Assembly: GCA_027311185.1 (NCBI GenBank)
Contig: DAICZK010000103.1
Location: forward strand, 1-5,362
Reading direction: 5' to 3'
Length of the DNA stretch: 5,362 nt
From: Sulfuriferula sp.
GTDB taxonomy: Bacteria > Pseudomonadota > Gammaproteobacteria > Burkholderiales > Sulfuriferulaceae
Below the pieces are notes generated by a model. The model was not told the DNA's origin. It saw only the letters and a list, made by a program, of their open reading frames with translations, and did not search any database. The position numbers and the translations under genes are program-made. How positions within the stretch are numbered: position 1 is the first letter of the stretch; each line of letters starts with the position of its first letter. This document shows positions 1-5,362 of the stretch, one piece after another.

Positions 1-90
1 CCAGGTTGACGTTGGCCTGCAAACGCAGTGTTCTCAGGTTGAGTGCCTGCAACTCGACCTGTAGCACGGCAGTTTGTGCGGTGACGACTT
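1..90 (-). pseudogene. Out-of-frame C-terminal remnant of the outer-membrane factor, running off the left edge
   Basis: With one G restored after the TTG codon at 91-93, the coding strand reads 30 family-typical codons to the edge: EVVTAQTAVLQVELQALNLR, then TLRLQANVNL. This is the last helix of the second OprM/NodT repeat, and the family normally ends a few residues to a few tens of residues later, often after an LGGGW-like motif. So the true gene end lies just outside the window. These codons have no start of their own and make sense only as the displaced end of the gene starting at 1389. Confidence 0.85.
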
Positions 91-1389
91 CAAGTAGGTG
101 GTCATTCCCTCGCGATATCGGTTCATGGCGATCGTCAGCGTTTTATTGCTGTCTTTGATCGCAGCCTTTATCTGTATGGATTCTTTCGCCAGTTCGTTCA
201 ACAGCGAAAGGTTGTCCTCGACTTCCTGAAAGGCGGACAGAACCGTAGACCGGTAATTTGCTCCGGCTATGTTATACACGGCCTGCGCCTGACGAACGAC
301 CGCCGCGCGGCGTCCTGCATCGAATATCGTCAGAAACGCGGTAGGTCCTATCATCCAGATATTGGTCGGCGACAACACGTATGCCGCAGACGCAACCGTA
401 TCCAGCGTGTCGCCGCCATCAAGCATGATCGTGGGATAGAACGCTGTTTTGGCGACGCCGACCTTCGCGTTGGCCTGATAGACGCGACGCTCGGCGGCGG
501 CGATGTCTGGTCTGCGTTGCAGCAGAGCAGCCGGGATGCCGACAGGAACGATGGGCAACGCGATTTTTGTTACCTCCGGCGCAATGTTGAAACTTGATGC
601 CGGCACGCCGACTAGGCTTGCAATTGCGTGTTCGTAGAGCGCTCTGCTGGCGGCGATATCCGATACTTCGCCCTTGGCGCTGTCGAGCTGCGCTTTTGCG
701 CGGGATACATCGAGTGCCGAATCGGCGCCACCCTGGAACCGGTTTTCTGTCAGGGCCAGGGCTTTGGTGTAGGCATCGACCACGTCCGACAATAACTGCG
801 ATTCTGCGTCGTAATTGCGCAGCGCAATGTAGTTATTGATCAGCATGGCATGCAGGCTCAGCTTTACCGATTCTACGTCAGCTGCGGCGGCCTGGGCACC
901 CGCAGTACCGGCGATGACTTCGTTGTGTATGCGCCCCCACAGGTCGAGCTCGTAGCTCGCGCCTACATTCGCGTATTCCTCGCTAAAATGCTGCGGCCCA
1001 ATGGGGCCGCCGCGGATGCCGTCGAGGTGCGGGTGGTTGTAGAACTGGGCGTTCGCGGTTGCGGCGCCCCCTATCGAAACAGTAGGATATAAACTGGCCG
1101 CGACCTGTTGCTCAAATGCTGAGGCCTGATCGAAATGCGCTACCGATGCGGCGAGAGTGGGGTTGGCGGCATCCACCTGTTTAATCAGGTTGTCTATTGT
1201 CGGGTCGTTATATTCTTTCCACCAGTCGCCGCGATCCAGGTTGTCGGAGGGATGGGCAGGCTGCCAGATTCCGGCTTCCTTGTAGGCCGTCGGCATTTGT
1301 ACTTCGGGCACTTTATACGGCGGTGCGAGCGAGCAGCCGGCAAACAACGGCAGACTTAACAATGCGAGTGTCAAACGTGCTAGCTTCAT
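34..1389 (-). CDS. RND outer-membrane factor lipoprotein (OprM/NodT family), C-terminus frameshifted
   Basis: Outer-membrane channel of the pump; members of this family form trimeric barrels with a long periplasmic helical tunnel. Residues 1-18 are a lipoprotein signal peptide with lipobox LFAG before Cys19, followed by the typical SLAPPYKVP. Family landmarks include DWWKEYNDPTIDNLI (about 55-69), YELDLWGRI (about 146-154), the LLQRRPDIAAAERR block (289-302) with the following VGVAKTAFYPTI, FDAGRR (356-361) and AFQEVEDNL (386-394). This two-fold repeat arrangement is standard. The frame gives 451 residues ending at TGA 34-36, but after Leu433 (NRYREGMTTYL) the last 18 residues are not family-like. 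The correct continuation (EVVTAQTAVLQVEL) is found in the next frame, consistent with loss of one base near position 91. The start is supported by AGGAAA and the ATGA overlap. The family call is firm; whether the frameshifted protein folds is doubtful. Confidence 0.92.
   Translation of the reverse strand: MKLARLTLALLSLPLFAGCSLAPPYKVPEVQMPTAYKEAGIWQPAHPSDNLDRGDWWKEYNDPTIDNLIKQVDAANPTLAASVAHFDQASAFEQQVAASLYPTVSIGGAATANAQFYNHPHLDGIRGGPIGPQHFSEEYANVGASYELDLWGRIHNEVIAGTAGAQAAAADVESVKLSLHAMLINNYIALRNYDAESQLLSDVVDAYTKALALTENRFQGGADSALDVSRAKAQLDSAKGEVSDIAASRALYEHAIASLVGVPASSFNIAPEVTKIALPIVPVGIPAALLQRRPDIAAAERRVYQANAKVGVAKTAFYPTIMLDGGDTLDTVASAAYVLSPTNIWMIGPTAFLTIFDAGRRAAVVRQAQAVYNIAGANYRSTVLSAFQEVEDNLSLLNELAKESIQIKAAIKDSNKTLTIAMNRYREGMTTYLKSSPHKLPCYRSSCRHST
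88..95 (-). other. One-base deletion (frameshift) site in the outer-membrane factor gene
   Basis: The coding strand reads TAC TTG AAG TCG, where the family expects Tyr-Leu-Glu-Val, for example TAC TTG GAA GTC. Adding a single G between TTG and AAG restores the family sequence for at least 30 codons. The lost base would belong to a short G run of two or three, not a long homopolymer. Confidence 0.85.
1386..1389 (-). other. ATGA stop-start overlap between adaptor and outer-membrane factor genes
   Basis: The adaptor TGA (1386-1388) and the downstream ATG (1387-1389) share two bases in the coding-strand string ATGA. Such overlaps normally couple translation of neighbouring operon genes. Here it indicates that adaptor and channel were meant to be made together. 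Confidence 0.9.
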
Positions 1390-2549
1390 GGCTGGTTTCC
1401 TGCGTTGTGAATCCGTACCTGGTCTCCTTGAGCGATAGAATCCGAAGGCGAGTCGATGATTTTATCGTCCAGTGTTACGCCGTTTTTTACTTCTACGGTG
1501 TTGCCCATATCATTGCCGAGCGTAACGGATTTGAGTACCACGCGGTTGTTGGGGCCGACTGTTGCGACTTTAAGCCCGCCGGTGCGAAACAGCAAGGTGC
1601 TGGATGGAATGACCAGCCGATGTGCGTGCGTGCCCAAGGTGAAATGGACATCACCGTAAGCGCCGGGGAGTAGCTCGCCTTTGGGGTTGTCCATGAGCAG
1701 CTCAACGGACATGGTGCGCGAGTTTTCGCGAATGGCCTCAGCCGTACTCAGATAAGTCGCAGGAAACGCTTCGCCCGGACGCTCGGGAAAATGCATGTTT
1801 GCGACCAGGCCGGGTTTGATCAGGCTGGAGTAGTTTTGCGGTACATCCGCATAGACGCGCAACTTGTGCGTATCGGCAACCTTGAACAGGATCTTGTTGG
1901 CATCGCTGCTACCAGTCGTGATCAGCATGCCGATATCTGTTCTGCGGTCAGTGACGACTCCGTCGAACGGCGCGACGATATGATTAAAGGCCTCTTGCGC
2001 ACGCAAGCCTTGGAGGTTGGCCTTGACGGCGTTGACGACGGCGAGCTGCGCTTTGGCGTTTTGTACTTTTTCGTCGACTTCCTGATGGGAAACGGAGTCG
2101 GTGACCAACAGGTTCTGCCATCGTTTCGCGGTGATGTCAGCCAGGTCCAACCGGGCCTGCGCGGTAGCCAGATCGGCTTCGGAGCTGCGAATTTGCTGGT
2201 CCAGTTCCGGCGTGTCTATGATAGCCATTAATTGACCGGCTTTGACATGGGCTCCGATGTCCGTATACCACATTTTCAGATAACCGTTGACCCGTGCGTA
2301 GATCTGCGCCTCGTAAAAAGGCGTGACGTTGGCTGGCAAAATAAGCGTTTGATCGCTGGGTCCCAGTTTGGGCATGACCACGTTGACCGACGCCACTTCG
2401 TTCAGTTTTGCCACCTGCACCAAATCTTTGTCGTGATGGTTGCGGCTCATGATGCCCGTTGCGGCCAGGGCAACAGCAATCAGTAATAGCACCACACCAA
2501 CCAGGCGAATGCGTGGGGATGCAGTTACATTAGGTTGATCAGTTGACAT
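1386..2549 (-). CDS. RND periplasmic adaptor subunit (membrane fusion protein, HlyD/AcrA family)
   Basis: A complete 387-residue adaptor, within the family's usual length. It joins the permease to the outer-membrane channel across the periplasm. Residues about 13-33 are one hydrophobic helix after a short charged N-terminus, with no lipobox cysteine, so it should be anchored by an uncleaved helix and not by lipid. The first half of the lipoyl domain is at about 78-112 (IYARVNGYL, then DIGAHVKAGQLMAIIDTPEL). An alpha-helical hairpin rich in Ala, Gln, Leu and charged residues covers about 113-187. The second lipoyl half is at about 190-212 (HIVAPFDGVVTDRRTDIG). The beta-barrel is at about 225-305 and the membrane-proximal domain at about 306-382. 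The start is fixed by GGAGAG five bases upstream and by a two-base gap to the permease stop. Its TGA overlaps the next gene's ATG. I see no frameshift, stop or gap in it, unlike both neighbours. The pump's substrate cannot be inferred from it. Confidence 0.94.
   Translation of the reverse strand: MSTDQPNVTASPRIRLVGVVLLLIAVALAATGIMSRNHHDKDLVQVAKLNEVASVNVVMPKLGPSDQTLILPANVTPFYEAQIYARVNGYLKMWYTDIGAHVKAGQLMAIIDTPELDQQIRSSEADLATAQARLDLADITAKRWQNLLVTDSVSHQEVDEKVQNAKAQLAVVNAVKANLQGLRAQEAFNHIVAPFDGVVTDRRTDIGMLITTGSSDANKILFKVADTHKLRVYADVPQNYSSLIKPGLVANMHFPERPGEAFPATYLSTAEAIRENSRTMSVELLMDNPKGELLPGAYGDVHFTLGTHAHRLVIPSSTLLFRTGGLKVATVGPNNRVVLKSVTLGNDMGNTVEVKNGVTLDDKIIDSPSDSIAQGDQVRIHNAGNQP
1396..1401 (-). 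promoter_or_regulatory. Ribosome binding site of the outer-membrane factor gene
   Basis: The coding strand has AGGAAA six bases before the ATG at 1387-1389, inside the last codons of the adaptor gene. This spacing supports the chosen start, which also gives a well-formed lipoprotein signal peptide. Confidence 0.65.
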
Positions 2550-2551
2550 TA

Positions 2552-2794
2552 TTACTCTCCAGATTGAGACAAGTTATGGGTTTGTTTAATATTCCGGTGC
2601 ACCAGACTGAACACGACGGGTACGAAGAGCAGCGTAGCGGTAGTAGCGAATGCCAGGCCGCCGATCACCGCGCGCCCCAAAGGTGTGTTCAGTCCCTCGC
2701 TGAGCGCCATCGGTGCCATACCGATGATCATGGCAAGAGCGGTCATTAGCACCGGACGGAAACGAATATAGCCTGATTCGATGGCGGCCATCAT
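2552..2794 (-). CDS. C-terminal fragment of the same RND permease (TM11-TM12), cut off by the in-frame TGA
   Basis: An 80-residue frame that starts ATG ATG immediately after the TGA and lies in the same frame as the upstream permease. It is the missing end of that protein, not an independent gene. Residues 11-31 are TM11 with the family signature RFRPVLMTALAMIIGMAPMA, and residues 42-67 are TM12 (starting AVIGGLAFATTATLLFVPVV). A short polar tail then runs to TAA at 2552-2554. The loop between the two helices looks about four residues shorter than usual. The fragment could be made separately if ribosomes restart at the adjoining ATG, but I see no strong ribosome binding site before it. The last codons contain the adaptor gene's binding site, so translation through here would affect coupling to the adaptor. 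Identity as the RND C-terminus is near certain; expression is uncertain. Confidence 0.85.
   Translation of the reverse strand: MMAAIESGYIRFRPVLMTALAMIIGMAPMALSEGLNTPLGRAVIGGLAFATTATLLFVPVVFSLVHRNIKQTHNLSQSGE
2555..2560 (-). promoter_or_regulatory. Ribosome binding site of the adaptor gene
   Basis: The coding strand has GGAGAG five bases before the adaptor ATG (2547-2549). These bases are also the last two sense codons (Gly-Glu) of the permease, followed by its TAA stop and two further bases. The overlap of binding site and permease end implies translational coupling and supports the chosen adaptor start. Confidence 0.75.
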
Positions 2795-2797
2795 TCA
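2795..2797 (-). other. In-frame TGA nonsense codon interrupting the RND permease
   Basis: The coding strand reads GGC GAT AGC TGA ATG ATG GCC GCC, that is GDS-stop-MMAAIESG. Upstream and downstream codons are in one frame. The spacing from the FA of TM10 to the RFRP of TM11 (20 codons counting the TGA, against 21 residues in AcrB) fits one sense codon turned into a stop rather than an insertion or frameshift. TGA also ends the adaptor gene at 1386-1388 right at the next gene's start, so it appears to be a genuine stop here. The original codon cannot be told; CGA, GGA, TGG and several others are one change away. Confidence 0.9.
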
Positions 2798-5362
2798 GCT
2801 ATCGCCCAGAGTCAAGCGTTCGCGCGCAAAGCTCACCACCAGAATACTGTTGGCGGTCGCCACCCCCATGCACATGATGGCGCCGATCAACGCCGGTACG
2901 GACCGTGTCGTGTGTGTGACAAAGCGCATCCAGACGATACCCGCCAAAGCCGCCCGCAGCGCAGTGATGATGACAAACGGATCCAGCCACGACTGGAAGT
3001 TGACCACGATGAGCAGGTAGATGAACACGATAGCGCCGATCAAACCGAATACCAGTCCGGTGTATGTTGTATTCATCGCTTGCACTTGTCCGCGCAACGC
3101 CACGAACGAACCTTTAGGCACATCTTTCGCCGTGTCTTTCAATATCTTGTTGATATCCGTCGCAACGCCACCCAGATCGCGGTTTTGCGTACTGGCGAAA
3201 AGGTCTATCGCGGGCTGCACATCGTAGTGGGATACGACTGCGTCGGTTTGTCGGCGTTCGATCGTCGCCAAGCTGCCCAGGATCTGCGGAACGCTGGAGT
3301 TGCCCGACGGGATCGGCACATTCTGCAATTCACTCAGCGTGTCGATACGATATTGCGGAGTCTGCACGACCAACGGGTACGAGACGTTATTGGACGGGTT
3401 GACCCAGAAATTCGGTGCGGTCTGGAAACTGCCCGATAAGGAGTCTATCATGCTCACCGCGATATCATACTGGCTCAGGCCCAGCGCCCTGGCCCTGGCG
3501 CGATCGACTACTGCGTGTAATTCCGGCTCGTTGAACGCTTGTTGCATGTGCAAATCCGCCAGGCCCGGAACTCCCTTGAGACGGTTCATCAGTTCGTTTG
3601 CATAGATGCGGTTTTCCTGCAGTTTGAAACCCACGACCTGCACGTCGAGCGGCGCAGGAAGGCCGAAGTTGAGAATTTGAGTCACGATGTCGGCAGGCAG
3701 GAAAGCGAAAGTCACGCCGGGAAAATCACTATTCAATTTGCGGCGCAGTTCCTGGACATAGCCCTCGGTCGGTTTATGACCTTTTTTGAGCGTGATCAGT
3801 ATGTCCGCGTCGGATGGCCCGACTGGGGATGAGTTGCTGTAGGTCAGGTTGATACCGCTGACAGGCACGCCGATATTGTCTATGACATTTTCTATTTCAC
3901 TTGCCGGAATGATGCGACGAATCTCGTTTTCGATCTGATCGGTAATTCGCGCCGTGTCTTCAATTCTGGTACCCATTTGAGCGCGTATGTGCAGCTTGAT
4001 TTGGCCGGCGTCCACGGCGGGGAAAAAGTTTCTCCCCAGCCATGGCACCAGTGCAAACGAAATCAGCACGAAACTCAGAAAGCCGATGATGAATATGGGA
4101 CGATTCGATAGCGCGAGTAGCAAAATGCGTTTGTAACCTTCGCGTATGTTGCTGAATACCTGTTCAAATTTGCGCTGAAACAAAACCAGCGGGTTTTTGG
4201 TGGGTTTGTGCACAATGACCGGATGTCCTTCTGCGGTCAGTTGCGGAGTTTCGCCCTCGACTACTTCGTGTACATGCTGTTTCAGCAAGAATTTTGCCAA
4301 AGTAGGCACAAGCGTGCGCGACAAAATGAACGATGCGATCATCGCAAAAACCACGGCTTCAGCCAGTGGTACGAACAGATATTTTGAAACGCCTTGCAGT
4401 AAAAACATCGGTATGAATACGATGCAAATCGACAGCAGCGAGACGAAAGCCGGGATCACAATCTGATTCGCGCCGTCCAGAATCGCTGTTTCGACAGGTT
4501 TGCCGTGTTCCAGATGCCAGTTGATGTTTTCTATCGTTACCGTCCCGTCGTCGACCAGAATACCGACGGCCAGCGCAAGGCCGCCGAGAGTCATGATGTT
4601 GATGGTCTGGCCGATGGCGGAGAGCGCCATGATGGACGACAGGATGGCCAGCGGAATGGAGGTGATAATGATCAGCGTCGATCGCCAGCTGCCGAGAAAC
4701 AACAGTATCATGAGACCGGTTAGCCCGGCCGCCGTGGCGCCTTCGCGAATCACCTCATCGACAGAATCCTGGACGAAACCTGACTGGTCGCCGACCAGCG
4801 CCACATCAAGCCCCTTGGGCGCACCCAATTCGATGCGCGGCAGCAGCGCCTTGACCTGGGCGATGATATCGAGGGTCGAGGCCTTGCCGTTTTTCTGTAT
4901 CGTGGTCAGGACGGAGTGCCTGCCATTGATCCGCACCATGTTGGTTTGCGGCGAGAACCCGTCGTAGACATGGGCGACGTCGCGCAGATAAATGGTGGCG
5001 TTGTTGACGACCTTGATCGGAATGTCATTGAGTTCGTCCATCACTTTCGGGCTGGCGTTGAGCGTCACCTGGTATTCGAAGGTGCCCAGTTTTTCCGTCC
5101 CGCCCGGCAGCAACAGGTTCTGCTTGGCGAGCGCGGTGGTCACATCGGCCGGCGACAGACCTTTTTCACGAAGATTGTAGGGTTCGAGGTCGACCTGGAC
5201 CTGACGTACCTTGCCGCCATAAGGTGAAGGCACGGCGGCACCTTCCACCTGAGCCAGTTGCGGGCGGATAAAGTTGTTTGAAATATCGAACAGCTGATTG
5301 TCGAGCAGCGTTTTGCTCGATAGTGCCAGTTGCAGGATAGGTACGCTCGAGGCGTTGTAAGT
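2795..5362 (-). CDS. RND efflux permease, HAE-1-like, main fragment (5' end outside window, premature TGA at 3' end)
   Basis: Inner-membrane permease of a tripartite pump. By family knowledge it uses the proton gradient to move small molecules from the periplasm or inner membrane into the channel. The frame is open from the right edge, so the gene starts outside the window; a GTG at 5246-5248 is internal, because family-like residues (NASSVPILQLALSS) precede it. Numbering from the edge, 855 residues are visible. They begin in the porter domain, followed by TM2-TM6 (about 208-350), a cytoplasmic loop, TM7 (about 422-441), the second porter/docking region (about 445-765) and TM8-TM10 (about 768-846). 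TM4 carries the proton-relay pair DD in GILVDDGTV (residues 271-272, bases 4547-4552), matching AcrB D407/D408. The AcrB K940 position is Ala (in GVATANSI). Three unexpected arginines sit in or near TM9. The frame ends at TGA 2795-2797, but homology resumes at the next codon (2552-2794), so this is one broken gene of about 1,060 codons. The family call is secure; the exact substrate is unknown. Confidence 0.93.
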   Translation of the reverse strand, partial: TYNASSVPILQLALSSKTLLDNQLFDISNNFIRPQLAQVEGAAVPSPYGGKVRQVQVDLEPYNLREKGLSPADVTTALAKQNLLLPGGTEKLGTFEYQVTLNASPKVMDELNDIPIKVVNNATIYLRDVAHVYDGFSPQTNMVRINGRHSVLTTIQKNGKASTLDIIAQVKALLPRIELGAPKGLDVALVGDQSGFVQDSVDEVIREGATAAGLTGLMILLFLGSWRSTLIIITSIPLAILSSIMALSAIGQTINIMTLGGLALAVGILVDDGTVTIENINWHLEHGKPVETAILDGANQIVIPAFVSLLSICIVFIPMFLLQGVSKYLFVPLAEAVVFAMIASFILSRTLVPTLAKFLLKQHVHEVVEGETPQLTAEGHPVIVHKPTKNPLVLFQRKFEQVFSNIREGYKRILLLALSNRPIFIIGFLSFVLISFALVPWLGRNFFPAVDAGQIKLHIRAQMGTRIEDTARITDQIENEIRRIIPASEIENVIDNIGVPVSGINLTYSNSSPVGPSDADILITLKKGHKPTEGYVQELRRKLNSDFPGVTFAFLPADIVTQILNFGLPAPLDVQVVGFKLQENRIYANELMNRLKGVPGLADLHMQQAFNEPELHAVVDRARARALGLSQYDIAVSMIDSLSGSFQTAPNFWVNPSNNVSYPLVVQTPQYRIDTLSELQNVPIPSGNSSVPQILGSLATIERRQTDAVVSHYDVQPAIDLFASTQNRDLGGVATDINKILKDTAKDVPKGSFVALRGQVQAMNTTYTGLVFGLIGAIVFIYLLIVVNFQSWLDPFVIITALRAALAGIVWMRFVTHTTRSVPALIGAIMCMGVATANSILVVSFARERLTLGDS

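Noticed and set aside
993..1010. Perfect inverted repeat GCGGCCC-AATG-GGGCCGC, a possible hairpin or terminator
   Set aside because: It lies inside the outer-membrane factor and comes from codons for Gly-Gly-Pro-Ile-Gly-Pro. No T-run follows it, and family homology continues on both sides.
1197..1673. Plus-strand open frame of 158 codons across the adaptor/channel junction
   Set aside because: It runs antisense to two clearly real genes and has no family resemblance. It is best explained as a by-product of the codon composition of the opposite strand.
2795..2797. TGA read as selenocysteine or tryptophan
   Set aside because: RND permeases are not known selenoproteins and I see no obvious hairpin signal after the codon. 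TGA functions as a normal stop at the adaptor/channel overlap, and Trp is encoded by TGG throughout.
2912..3439. Plus-strand open frame of 175 codons opposite the permease
   Set aside because: It lies entirely antisense to a well-recognised RND coding region. Its translation is rich in Arg, Asp, Gln and His with no recognisable domain, and it has no partner gene or convincing binding site.
4500..4967. Plus-strand open frame of 155 codons opposite the TM2-TM5 region of the permease
   Set aside because: Met- and Ser-rich shadow of the membrane-helix coding strand; no domain, no context.
5246..5248. GTG as the true start of the permease
   Set aside because: The frame stays open for 38 more codons to the right edge, and those codons encode typical RND porter-domain sequence, so the start is outside the window.

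Overview
The window is the interior of one three-gene operon for a Gram-negative tripartite RND (resistance-nodulation-division) efflux pump, all on the minus strand, so transcription runs from position 5362 down to 1. A lipoprotein outer-membrane channel and a periplasmic adaptor point to a diderm, most likely a member of the Pseudomonadota. Base composition looks like mid-50s % GC by eye. I cannot name a genus.

Layout in transcription order. (1) An inner-membrane RND permease of the HAE-1-like (hydrophobe/amphiphile efflux) type occupies 5362 to 2552. Its first ~130 residues lie beyond the right edge. Its reading frame is interrupted by one TGA at 2795-2797, which splits off the last two membrane helices (2552-2794). 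(2) A complete membrane-anchored periplasmic adaptor (HlyD/AcrA family, 387 aa) lies at 2549-1386. It starts 2 bases after the permease stop, behind a clear ribosome binding site. (3) An OprM/NodT-type outer-membrane factor lipoprotein starts at 1389 and overlaps the adaptor stop in an ATGA junction. A one-base loss near position 91 throws its C-terminus out of frame, so it ends early at 34. The correct C-terminal sequence continues in the neighbouring frame to the left edge.

If intact, the three proteins would form a proton-driven pump spanning both membranes and exporting small molecules such as drugs, dyes or solvents. The sequence does not reveal the substrate. Two of the three genes carry one-base-scale lesions, and the permease also has three unexpected arginines in or beside transmembrane helix 9. 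Either the operon is decaying or the assembly is inaccurate here. The adaptor gene shows no damage.

There is no intergenic stretch above 2 bases. The operon promoter and terminator are both outside the window. I see no RNA gene, mobile element, CRISPR array or regulatory region, and no undescribed system. The notable content is the pattern of lesions and the stop-start junction inside the permease.
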